DNA of 9,733 nucleotides from CAYLSO01 sp964386525 (GTDB lineage: Bacteria > Eisenbacteria > RBG-16-71-46 > DASYSL01): NCBI GenBank assembly GCA_964386525.1, contig CAYLSO010000066.1:1-9733 (forward strand), written 5' to 3'. A program made the position numbers and the translations under genes. Under the pieces are notes generated by a model, which ran no database searches, was not told where the DNA came from, and worked only from the letters and a program-made list of their open reading frames with translations. This document shows, one piece after another, positions 1 through 8,143 of the stretch; positions within the stretch are counted from its first letter, which is position 1, and every line of letters begins with the position of its first letter.

Positions 1-60
1 CGTGACGTGGATTCGGATCGGGATGCCGCGAATCCTCGCCACCGTCCAAGACCAATTCAT
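1..60 (-). CDS. Partial divergent gene, N-terminus of a probable site-2-protease-like (M50) membrane metalloprotease
   Basis: Only the first 20 codons are in the window; the gene runs off the left edge. Reading the minus strand from the ATG at 60-58 gives MNWSWTVARIRGIPIRIHVT. This pattern (start, W-S-W, a basic residue, then G-I-x-[IV]-x-[IV]-H-x-T) is what I know from the start of bacterial site-2 protease/M50 family intramembrane zinc metalloproteases, where a hydrophobic first membrane helix comes next. A strong Shine-Dalgarno sequence, GGAGGAAGGA, lies at 77-68 on the minus strand, 7 bases before the ATG, which strongly supports a real start. The catalytic HExxH motif would be outside the window, so the family call rests on a short resemblance. 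The gene is divergent from the suf operon, and a functional link is not evident. Confidence 0.6.
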   Translation of the reverse strand, partial: MNWSWTVARIRGIPIRIHVT

Positions 61-322
61 GCCTGGTTCCTTCCTCCCGAGCCCCGCACGGGCCGCGCAT
101 CCAGGGAGCCACAATACGCCTGACGGCCAGGCCCCGTCGAACCCGGCCGAGTCGCACCTTTGGATGATGGCTTTCTCAAGCACGCCAACGACTTAGCCGA
201 TTCCTGACCCATGGCGAGCAACAATCTTGACCAGTTAGTATTCTTTTCTTTACCCTTTGCATCAAAGAGGGCGAAAGCCGGGCCAACGAGACCGCCACCC
301 GACCCAGAGGACGCGCCGCCAG
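61..322. promoter_or_regulatory. Divergent intergenic spacer between the partial M50-like gene and the suf operon
   Basis: No convincing gene is seen here. The stretch 211-265 is clearly richer in A/T than the rest of the window, and open frames across the region use codons unlike the neighbouring genes. It should contain the promoters of both divergent units. The left end (68-77, minus strand) is the ribosome binding site of the leftward gene. A possible leftward -10 (TATTGT, 116-111 minus) has no good -35 partner. I see no RNA gene or terminator. Confidence 0.6.
227..254 (+). promoter_or_regulatory. Candidate suf operon promoter, possibly overlapping an Rrf2/IscR-type operator
   Basis: TTGACC at 227-232 is a good match to a sigma-70 -35 box, with TTTACC at 249-254 as a weak -10 after a 16-base spacer. 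It lies in the only AT-rich patch upstream of the first suf gene, about 70 bases before that start. In IscR-regulated promoters the TTGACY element is often one half of the operator. Here the right half (AGTATTC, 237-243) matches an inverted copy poorly, so the operator reading is speculative. Confidence 0.3.
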
Positions 323-870
323 ATGAAGATCACCGCCCAGGAAGAATACGGCCTCCGCTGCCTCTTGCAGCTCGCCCGCCACGCCGGGCCCGAGCCCCTG
401 ACGGTCGGCGCCATCTCCGAGCAGGAGGGCCTCTCGGTCCCCTACGTCGGCAAGCTCATGACCACGCTGCGCCAGGCCGGCCTGGTGGAGAGCGTCCGTG
501 GACGCGGCGGCGGCTACGCCCTGACCCGCCCGGCCGACCAGGTCACGGTCATCCAGGCGCTCGAGAGCCTCGGCACCCACTTCTTCAAGTCCGGCTTCTG
601 CGAGACCCACAACGGCTCGAGCGACGCCTGCGTGCACCTCGGCGACTGCTCGATCCGCTCGCTGTGGGGGGTGCTCGGGCAGCTCGTGGACCGGGTGCTC
701 GGCCAGACCACGCTCGCCGACCTGGCGCGCGCCGGCCGGCCCTGCGATTCCCTGCGGCTCGTCGAGGGCCAGCTCCCCAACCTCATGAGCGGGGTCGGCG
801 TCGCCGCCCCCTCCCCCGCCGCCGAGGCCCGCGGCTTCGTGCCCTTGCACGCTCCGCCGAGGAAGACGCC

Positions 871-874
<4 letters not shown>
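323..874 (+). CDS. Rrf2-family (IscR-like) Fe-S-sensing transcriptional regulator of the suf operon
   Basis: This is a 183-residue winged-helix regulator of the Rrf2 family, which represses or tunes Fe-S assembly operons according to cluster supply. The N-terminus MKITAQEEYGLRCL, the recognition-helix region around residues 28-52 (AISEQEGLSVPYVGKLM) and the wing at 59-68 (RGRGGGYALTRP) are typical of Rrf2. Three cysteines at C93, C103 and C109 sit where IscR binds a [2Fe-2S] cluster. The first spacing here is nine residues, whereas E. coli IscR has five, then five as here. I chose the ATG at 323 because the family starts at M-[KR]-[IL]; an earlier in-frame TTG at 257 would add 22 non-conserved residues. 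The stop overlaps the sufB start (ATGA, 871-874), so the regulator is translated with its target operon and probably autoregulates. About 45 residues at the C-terminus (140-183) are poorly conserved and Ala/Pro-rich. Confidence 0.92.
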
Positions 875-2316
<1,442 letters not shown>

Positions 2317-2319
2317 GCC

Positions 2320-2367
2320 GCCGGGCCGCGGCGGGCGGCGGAGGCCGCGCCCGCCGGCCGGCCCGGC
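2320..2367 (+). promoter_or_regulatory. GC-rich bulged hairpin in the sufB-sufC gap
   Basis: An outer 9-bp stem pairs 2320-2328 (GCCGGGCCG) with 2359-2367 (CGGCCCGGC). A contiguous inner 9-bp stem pairs 2329-2337 (CGGCGGGCG) with 2348-2356 (CGCCCGCCG). A two-base bulge (2357-2358) and a 10-base loop separate the arms. It starts three bases after the sufB stop and ends just before the sufC ribosome binding site. No T run follows, so an intrinsic terminator is unlikely. An mRNA-stabilising or segmental-expression element is inferred. Confidence 0.5.
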
Positions 2368-2373
2368 AGACAC

Positions 2374-2383
2374 GGAGAGGGAG
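2374..2383 (+). promoter_or_regulatory. sufC ribosome binding site
   Basis: GGAGAGGGAG lies directly upstream of the sufC ATG at 2386, with a short spacer. It is the most obvious purine-rich Shine-Dalgarno in the operon and confirms the start. sufC is thus initiated independently, while sufD and sufS rely on overlapping starts. Confidence 0.7.
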
Positions 2384-2385
2384 AC

Positions 2386-3131
<746 letters not shown>

Positions 3132-3135
<4 letters not shown>

Positions 3136-4538
3136 GCACGCGGACTGCCGGCAACCCGGGGCCCGCCGCGGCGGCAGCCGCCAAGGCCTCCGCCAATCCG
3201 CTGCAGACCTACCTGGCGGCCTTCGAGCGCCTCAAGGCCGGGGCCAGGGGCTGCGGCCGCAACTGGCTCTGCGACCTGCGCAAGGAGGGTTTCGCGCGCT
3301 TCGCCGAGCTGGGCTTCCCGACCACGCGCGACGAGGAGTGGAAGTACACCGACGTCTCCCCCGTCGCCCGGCTGGCCTTCCAGCCGGTGCTAGAACCGGC
3401 CCTCGACGGGGTGACCGAGTCGGTCCTGCGGCCTTTCCTGCTGGAGGGCGCCGCGGCCCGCCTGGTGTTCGTCAACGGCTGGTTCGCGCCCGCTCTGTCG
3501 GCGGTGGACGACCTGCCCGCCGGAGTGGTGGCCGGCAGCCTGGCGGCGGCGCTGGCCGGCGAGCCCGAGGACGTCGCTTCGTACCTCGGCCGCTTCGCAC
3601 CGCACCGCGCCCACCCGTTCGCCGCCCTCAACACGGCCTTCCTCACCGACGGCGCCCTGGTGCGCGTGCCGCGCGGCGCCGTGGTCGCCCAGCCGATCCA
3701 CCTGCTCTTCGTCTCGACGGCGCCGGCTGCGGCCGTCGCCCCGCGGCTCGCCTCGCCGCGCAACCTGCTGCTGGCCGGCACCGGCAGCCAGCTCGCCGTC
3801 GTCGAGAGCTACGTCGGCCTCGGCCGCGACGTCTACCTCACCAACGCGGTCACCGAGATCCTGGCCGAGGACGGCGCCGTGGTGGACCACGTCAAGATCC
3901 AGGACGAGAGCGACAAGGCCTTCCACTTCGCCACCGTCCAAGTGCAGCAGGGACGGGCCAGCCAGTTCGTGTCGCACTCGATCTCCCTGGGCGGGGCCCT
4001 GACGCGCAACGACCTCAACGCCGTGTTCACCGAGGAGGGCGGCGAGTGCACGCTGAACGGCCTCTACATGGCCGGCGGCCGCCAGTTGGTGGACAACCAC
4101 ACCTTCATCGACCACGCCCGCCCCAACTGCACCAGCCACCAGCTCTACAAGGGCGTGCTCGACGGCAAGGCGCGCGCCGTCTTCAACGGCAAGATCGTGT
4201 TGCGGCCGGACGCGCAGAAGACCAACGCCCGCCAGACCAACCGGAACCTCGTGCTCTCCGACGACACGGTGGTGAACAGCAAGCCGCAGCTCGAGATTTT
4301 CGCCAACGACGTCAAGTGCGCGCACGGGGCCACCGTCGGGCAGGTGGACAAGGACACGCTGTTCTACCTGCGCTCGCGCGGGCTGACGCAGGCCGCCGCC
4401 CGCAACCTGCTCACCTACGCCTTCGCGGGCGAAGTCCTCGAGGACATCCGGGTGCGGCCGACCCGCGAGCACATCGCCGGCCTGCTGGCGCGGCGGCTGC
4501 CGGGCGGGCCCGGGGCCGGCGAGGCGATGCCGTCGTGA
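3132..4538 (+). CDS. sufD: SufD, scaffold partner subunit of the SufBCD complex
   Basis: This 468-residue protein is paralogous to SufB and pairs with it in SufBC2D, taking part in iron entry and cluster assembly. The N-terminal helical domain contains FPTTRDEEWKYTDVSP (62-77), a hallmark of SufD. The beta-helix core ends with KPQLEIFANDVKCAHGATVG. C396 and H398 there align with Cys358 and His360 of E. coli SufD. FYLRSRGLTQAAARNLLTYAF (411-431) is the conserved C-terminal helix region. I place the start at the GTG at 3132, which overlaps the sufC stop by four bases; any upstream extension in this frame would run through sufC. The first 22 residues are Ala/Gly/Pro-rich and not conserved. The stop again overlaps the next start (GTGA, 4535-4538). 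Confidence 0.96.
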
Positions 4539-5803
4539 GCCCCGGGCACCCCATCGTCGCGTCCGGCGCCGGCGCCGCTCAGCCGCCTCTCGACGTCGCC
4601 AAGCTGCGGGCCGACTTCCCCATCCTCGCCCGCCGGGTGCACGGCAAGCCGCTCGTCTACCTCGACAACGCCGCCACCACCCAGAAGCCGCGCGCCGTGA
4701 TCGACGCCCTCTCCCGCTACTACAGCGAGTACAACGCCAACATCCACCGCGGCGTGCACCGGCTGTCGGAGGAGGCGACGCACGCCTACGAGGAGGCGCG
4801 CACCAAGGCGCAGCGCTTCGTCAACGCCGAGCGGCGCGAGGAGATCGTCTTCGTGCGCGGCGCCACCGAGGGCATCAACCTGGTGGCCGCCACCTTCGGG
4901 CGCGAGCGCGTCGGCGCCGGCGACGAGATCGTGATCTCGGCCTACGAGCACCACTCCAACATCGTGCCCTGGCAGATGCTCTGCGAGGAGAAGGGCGCCC
5001 GGCTGCGCGTCGTCCCCATGGACGACCGCGGCGAGCTGCAGCTCGACGAGTACGAGAAGCTGCTCGGGCCGCGCACCCGGCTGGTGGCCGTGTCCTACGT
5101 GTCGAACGCGCTGGGCACGGTGACGCCGGTGGAGCGCATCATCGCCGGGGCCCACCGCCTGGGCATCCCGGTGCTGCTGGACGCCGCCCAGGCGGCGCCG
5201 CACCTGCGCCTCGACGTGCGCGAGCTGGACTGCGACTTCCTGGCCCTCTCCAGCCACAAGATGTTCGGACCCACCGGCGTGGGCATCCTCTACGGCCAGG
5301 CGCGCCACCTCGAGGCCATGCCCCCCTACCAGGGCGGCGGGGACATGATCCTGTCGGTGACCTTCGAGAAGACGCAGTACAACGTCCTGCCCTACAAGTT
5401 CGAGGCCGGCACCCCCAGCATCGCCGAGGTCATCGGCTTCGGCGCCGCCATCGACTACCTGGCGGGGGTGGGCCTCGGCGCCGTGGCGGCGTACGAGCGG
5501 CGGCTCCTGGACCACGGCACCGCGGTCCTCGAGGCCATCCCCGGAGTGCGGCTCGTCGGCACGGCGCGCGAGAAGGCCGGCGTGCTGTCCTTCCTGGTGG
5601 ACGGCATCCACCCGCACGACGTGGGCAGCATCCTCGACCGCGAGGGCGTGGCGGTGCGCACCGGGCACCACTGCGCGCAGCCCGTGATGGAGCGCTTCGG
5701 CATCCCGGCCACGGTGCGCGCTTCGCTGGCGTTCTACAACACCGAGGCGGAGCTCGACGCCCTGGGCGCGGGCATCCGCCAGGCGATCGAGGTCTTCGGC
5801 TGA
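4535..5803 (+). CDS. sufS: SufS, PLP-dependent cysteine desulfurase (group II)
   Basis: SufS converts L-cysteine to alanine and holds the released sulfur as a persulfide for transfer to SufU. The 422-residue protein shows the fold type I aminotransferase pattern: substrate loop YLDNAATTQKP (42-52), the PLP-stacking histidine region AYEHHSN (H139), D216 and Q219 in LLDAAQA, and the Schiff-base lysine K242 in SSHKMFGPTGVG. The active-site cysteine is C380 in RTGHHCAQP. The short loop before this cysteine and the HHCAQP sequence mark it as the SufS/group II type, not IscS. I chose the GTG at 4535, which overlaps the sufD stop; conserved sequence begins near residue 19 (LDVAKLRADFPIL), leaving a short variable leader. 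The stop overlaps the sufU ATG by one base (TGATG). Confidence 0.97.
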   Translation: MSPGHPIVASGAGAAQPPLDVAKLRADFPILARRVHGKPLVYLDNAATTQKPRAVIDALSRYYSEYNANIHRGVHRLSEEATHAYEEARTKAQRFVNAERREEIVFVRGATEGINLVAATFGRERVGAGDEIVISAYEHHSNIVPWQMLCEEKGARLRVVPMDDRGELQLDEYEKLLGPRTRLVAVSYVSNALGTVTPVERIIAGAHRLGIPVLLDAAQAAPHLRLDVRELDCDFLALSSHKMFGPTGVGILYGQARHLEAMPPYQGGGDMILSVTFEKTQYNVLPYKFEAGTPSIAEVIGFGAAIDYLAGVGLGAVAAYERRLLDHGTAVLEAIPGVRLVGTAREKAGVLSFLVDGIHPHDVGSILDREGVAVRTGHHCAQPVMERFGIPATVRASLAFYNTEAELDALGAGIRQAIEVFG

Positions 5804-6258
5804 TGTCCGACCTGCGCGATCTCTACCAGGAAGTCATCATCGACCACGCCAAGCACCCCCGGAACTTCCGCAAGCCCGAGGGCGCCAACCGCACCGCCGA
5901 GGGCGTCAATCCGCTGTGCGGCGACAAGGTCACGATCTACCTCGACGTGGACGGCGGCACCGTCAAGGACATCGGCTTCCAGGGCAGCGGCTGCGCCATC
6001 TCGACGGCCTCGGCCTCGATGATGACCGAGGCCGTCAAGTCGATGAGCGTCGACGAGGCGCGCCGCCTCGCCGAGCGCTTCCACGAGCTCCTCACCGGAG
6101 TGCCGGATGCGGCCGCGGGGGCGCCCGAGCTGGGCAAGCTGGCGGTGTTCGCGGGCGTGCGCGAGTTCCCGGTGCGCGTCAAGTGCGCCACCCTGGTGTG
6201 GCACTCGCTGCGCGCCGCGCTCGCGGACGACCACCACGTGGTGACCACCGAGGAGTAG
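5803..6258 (+). CDS. sufU: SufU, zinc-dependent sulfur transfer protein partnering SufS
   Basis: This 151-residue protein has the IscU-like fold of the SufU branch. The metal-binding residues are C39 and D41 in NPLCGD, C64 in GSGCAIS and C128 in VKCATLVWHSL. They correspond to the Cys41/Asp43/Cys66/Cys128 zinc site of Bacillus SufU. The segment between the second and third cysteines contains the insertion (about residues 98-122) that separates SufU from IscU, and the IscU-type histidine before the last cysteine is absent. In Gram-positive models SufU opens by zinc-ligand exchange with SufS and accepts its persulfide, doing the job of SufE. Placement directly after sufS, with a one-base overlap, and the lack of sufE fit this role. 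Confidence 0.95.
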   Translation: MSDLRDLYQEVIIDHAKHPRNFRKPEGANRTAEGVNPLCGDKVTIYLDVDGGTVKDIGFQGSGCAISTASASMMTEAVKSMSVDEARRLAERFHELLTGVPDAAAGAPELGKLAVFAGVREFPVRVKCATLVWHSLRAALADDHHVVTTEE

Positions 6259-6264
6259 GCAGCC

Positions 6265-6301
6265 GGCCGGGCGGTGCCGATCGCGCGCCCCCTGCCCGGC
6301 C
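6265..6301 (+). promoter_or_regulatory. Weak GC hairpin in the sufU-sufT gap
   Basis: GGCCGGGC (6265-6272) is the exact inverted complement of GCCCGGCC (6294-6301), an 8-bp stem around a 21-base loop, within the 58-base gap after sufU. There is no T run. In DNA this rich in G and C, an 8-bp inverted repeat can arise by chance, so a role is uncertain. Its right arm abuts the sufT ribosome binding site (GGAAGGACGG, 6304-6313). Confidence 0.3.
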
Positions 6302-6316
6302 CCGGAAGGACGGACC

Positions 6317-6919
6317 ATGGCGAAGCTGGAGACGGTCAAGCTCACGCGCGTCACCGAGGCCATCGAGATCCCGTACGGCACGCGGGTCATGGTGCCCATG
6401 GGCACGACGGTGACCGTCACGCAGGCGCTCGGCGACACCTACACGGTCAAGACCGAGGACGGCTACCTGGTGCGCATCGCCGACAAGGACGCCGACGCTC
6501 TCGGCAAGGAGCCCGGAGCGCTGGCCGCCGCGGCCCAGCACGAGGCGGAGCGCGCCGCCGCGGGCGGTGCCGACGCCGGCAGCGCCGGCGCCACGATGAG
6601 CCGCGAGGAGCTGGAGGCCGAGGTGTGGCGGCAGCTCGAGACCATCTTCGACCCCGAGATCCCGGTGAACGTGGTGGACCTGGGCCTCATCTACGAGTGC
6701 CGGGTGGCGCCCGCCGGCGGGGATCGCTACCGAGTGGAGGTGACCATGACGCTCACCGCGCCCGGTTGCGGCATGGGCGACATCCTCAAGGAGGACGCCG
6801 CCGCCAAGATCCGCGCCCTGCCCGGGGTGCAGGACGTCCACGTCGAGATGACCTTCGACCCGCCGTGGGAACCGAGCCGCATGTCGGACGCCGCCCGCCT
6901 GGCGCTCAACATGTTCTGA
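6317..6919 (+). CDS. sufT: SufT, MIP18/DUF59-domain Fe-S cluster assembly protein with N-terminal extension
   Basis: This 200-residue protein has two parts. Residues 1-62 form a small beta-rich N-terminal domain (IEIPYGTRVMVPMGTTVTV) typical of the long SufT type. An Ala/Glu-rich linker (about 66-93) leads to a MIP18/DUF59 domain (94-200). The latter shows FDPEIPVNVVDLGLIYE (111-127), the conserved cysteine C151 in TAPGCGMGD, and WEPSRMSDAARLALN near the end. SufT proteins help mature or deliver Fe-S clusters and are commonly encoded in suf operons; the exact reaction is unsettled. The ATG at 6317 is preceded by GGAAGGACGG. The linker seems somewhat long, but nothing is broken. Confidence 0.92.
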   Translation: MAKLETVKLTRVTEAIEIPYGTRVMVPMGTTVTVTQALGDTYTVKTEDGYLVRIADKDADALGKEPGALAAAAQHEAERAAAGGADAGSAGATMSREELEAEVWRQLETIFDPEIPVNVVDLGLIYECRVAPAGGDRYRVEVTMTLTAPGCGMGDILKEDAAAKIRALPGVQDVHVEMTFDPPWEPSRMSDAARLALNMF

Positions 6920-6939
6920 GCCGGCCCAAGCCCGCCGCC

Positions 6940-7266
6940 ATGCCCAAGGCCTTCCTCCCCCTCGCCTCCGCCGCCGACATCCCGCCGGGCGAGGTCCGCG
7001 TCTTCGAGACGGACTGCGACCGCGTCGCCGTGTGCAACGTGGACGGCGCCTTCTACGCCATCGAGGACCTCTGCACGCACGACGACGGGCCGCTCGGCGA
7101 GGGCACGCTCGACGGCTTTGCCATCCTCTGCCCGCGCCACGGAGCGCTCTTCGACGTGCGCAGCGGGGCGGTGCTGCGGGCGCCTGCCGTGACCCCGGTG
7201 CGCACCTATCCGCTCAAGGTCGAGGACGGGCAGATCTCGGTGGAGCTGGAGACGGAGGAGGAGTAG
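6940..7266 (+). CDS. Small Rieske-type [2Fe-2S] ferredoxin
   Basis: This 108-residue soluble protein consists of a single Rieske domain. The cluster ligands are C45 and H47 in CTHDDGPLGEG, and C64 and H67 in CPRHGALFDVRSG. No disulfide cysteines accompany the ligands as in cytochrome bc-type Rieske proteins, so it belongs to the ferredoxin/NirD-like class. Such proteins carry electrons to oxygenases or reductases. As the last gene of a suf operon it is more likely an electron donor or client in Fe-S biogenesis (inference). There is no signal peptide, so it should be cytoplasmic. The ATG at 6940 lies 20 bases after the sufT stop and lacks a clear Shine-Dalgarno; translation may be coupled to sufT. 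Confidence 0.93.
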   Translation: MPKAFLPLASAADIPPGEVRVFETDCDRVAVCNVDGAFYAIEDLCTHDDGPLGEGTLDGFAILCPRHGALFDVRSGAVLRAPAVTPVRTYPLKVEDGQISVELETEEE

Positions 7267-7324
7267 GCTCCGCGAGCGGCATGCGGCCGGATGTCGCCGG
7301 CTATGAGTTGGGAGTGACGGAAGA

Positions 7325-7795
7325 ATGGACTTCGAGAGACTGCTCGCGTTGCTGAGGGCCCTCCAGGAACACTCCGTGGAGTACGTCCTGGTCGGCGCCG
7401 CGGCGCTCAACGTGCAGGGCATCGTGCGGGCCACCGAGGACGTGGACCTCTTCGTGCGCCCGACGCCCGAGAACCTCGACAGCCTGCGGCGGGCGCTGCG
7501 TTCGGTGTGGAACGACCCGGCCATCGACCAGATCACGGTCGAAGACCTGGCGGGGGACTACCCCGCCGTCCGCTACGTCCCGCCAGAGGGCTCGCTGACC
7601 ATCGACTTCCTTTCGCGCCTCGGTTCCGCCTTCCGCTACGAGGACCTGGAGTCGGAAACCCTGCCCATCGAGGGAGTCCCCGTTCGCGTCGCCACGCCGC
7701 GCACTCTCTACCGGATGAAGAAGGACACGGTTCGCCCGCAGGATCGCGCCGATGCGGCCGTCCTGCGCGAGAAGTTCCATCTGCCGGAGGAATGA
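7325..7795 (+). CDS. Nucleotidyltransferase-fold protein (MNT/AbiEii-like), possible toxin-antitoxin component
   Basis: This 156-residue protein has the minimal nucleotidyltransferase signature. Residues 23-33 (VGAAALNVQGI) form the G-[GA]-x-A helix-turn. T37-E38-D39-V40-D41 gives the two metal-binding aspartates, and D94 in LTIDFLS is a plausible third. Near the C-terminus TLYRMKKDTVRPQDRADAAVL (128-148) resembles the K-x(n)-R-x-[KQ]-D-x-x-D region of AbiEii/DUF6036-type proteins. Members of this superfamily act in toxin-antitoxin and phage-defence pairs by adding nucleotides to RNA or protein, but many are uncharacterised. The catalytic residues look intact. It starts 58 bases after the Rieske stop, with GGAAG close upstream, and its stop overlaps the next gene (ATGA). 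Base composition matches its neighbours, so there is no sign of recent transfer. Function is inferred from fold only. Confidence 0.8.
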   Translation: MDFERLLALLRALQEHSVEYVLVGAAALNVQGIVRATEDVDLFVRPTPENLDSLRRALRSVWNDPAIDQITVEDLAGDYPAVRYVPPEGSLTIDFLSRLGSAFRYEDLESETLPIEGVPVRVATPRTLYRMKKDTVRPQDRADAAVLREKFHLPEE

Positions 7796-8034
7796 GCGTG
7801 CCCGTCCAGCGCTTCCGCACCCCCGAGGACGCCGCGCGCGCCCTGTGGACCCGCCCGGGCGACCCGGGTCTGGGCCGCCGCATTCGCAGCCTGTGGGAGA
7901 TGTCCGCTCGGCTGGCCCCGCCGCGCGCCGTCCCGCGCGGCGTGCGGCGTTTCCACTCGATCGAAGAGGCGAACCGCGAGCGCGCCGCCTGGAGCACCTG
8001 CCGGCTGCCGGGGAGCGGATCGCAGCCGGGATGA
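7792..8034 (+). CDS. Small basic hypothetical protein paired with the nucleotidyltransferase
   Basis: This protein has 80 residues from the ATG at 7792, or 78 from the GTG at 7798. It is rich in Arg/Ala/Pro with no membrane segment or signal peptide. I see two notable pieces: an N-terminal PEDAARALWTRPGD (residues 11-24), and PRGVRRFHSIEEANRERAAW (47-66). The latter resembles short proteins I recall beside nucleotidyltransferase genes, but I cannot name a characterised family. The ATG overlaps the stop of the upstream gene. However, the Shine-Dalgarno GGAGG (7786-7790) is only one base from that ATG and seven from the GTG, so the GTG may be the true start. The tight coupling suggests it works with the nucleotidyltransferase, for example as a partner or antitoxin-like subunit (inference). 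A HEPN domain, the usual MNT partner, is not evident. Confidence 0.65.
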   Translation: MSVPVQRFRTPEDAARALWTRPGDPGLGRRIRSLWEMSARLAPPRAVPRGVRRFHSIEEANRERAAWSTCRLPGSGSQPG

Positions 8035-8064
8035 GGCGCGCTCGACAAACCCACACCGAACGCT

Positions 8065-8099
8065 TCAGCCGGCGGGAGAGCGCTCCCGCCGGCTGATTT
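8065..8099 (+). terminator. Intrinsic terminator at the end of the plus-strand gene block
   Basis: A perfect 14-bp inverted repeat pairs 8065-8078 (TCAGCCGGCGGGAG) with 8083-8096 (CTCCCGCCGGCTGA) around a four-base loop, AGCG, followed by TTT. It starts 30 bases after the small-protein stop and sits between two convergent transcription units. The T run is short but runs in the plus direction; on the minus strand the hairpin is followed by AGCG, so any effect on rplQ transcripts would depend on the stem alone. Confidence 0.8.
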
Positions 8100-8143
8100 C
8101 GCATCCGCGGTCGAAGGCCGAAAGGTTCGCGCCGCGTCCCCGG

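Noticed and set aside
2..196. A 64-codon plus-strand open frame at the left edge
   Set aside because: Its codon use differs from real genes here, it has no recognisable motif, and it lies opposite the better supported minus-strand start at 60 with its ribosome binding site.
211..870. Upstream extension of the sufB frame beginning with an ATG at 211
   Set aside because: It would run out of frame through the Rrf2 gene and is Arg/Pro-rich without homology; the ATG at 871 matches the SufB N-terminus.
3390..4472. Long minus-strand open frames opposite sufD (3390-4472) and sufS (4415-5671)
   Set aside because: Both are shadows of well-conserved genes, with biased composition and no domain.
7286..7301. 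Short hairpin (GCCGG, six-base loop, CCGGC) between the Rieske and nucleotidyltransferase genes
   Set aside because: A five-bp stem without a T run is expected by chance in this composition, so I do not call it a terminator and cannot say whether transcription stops there.
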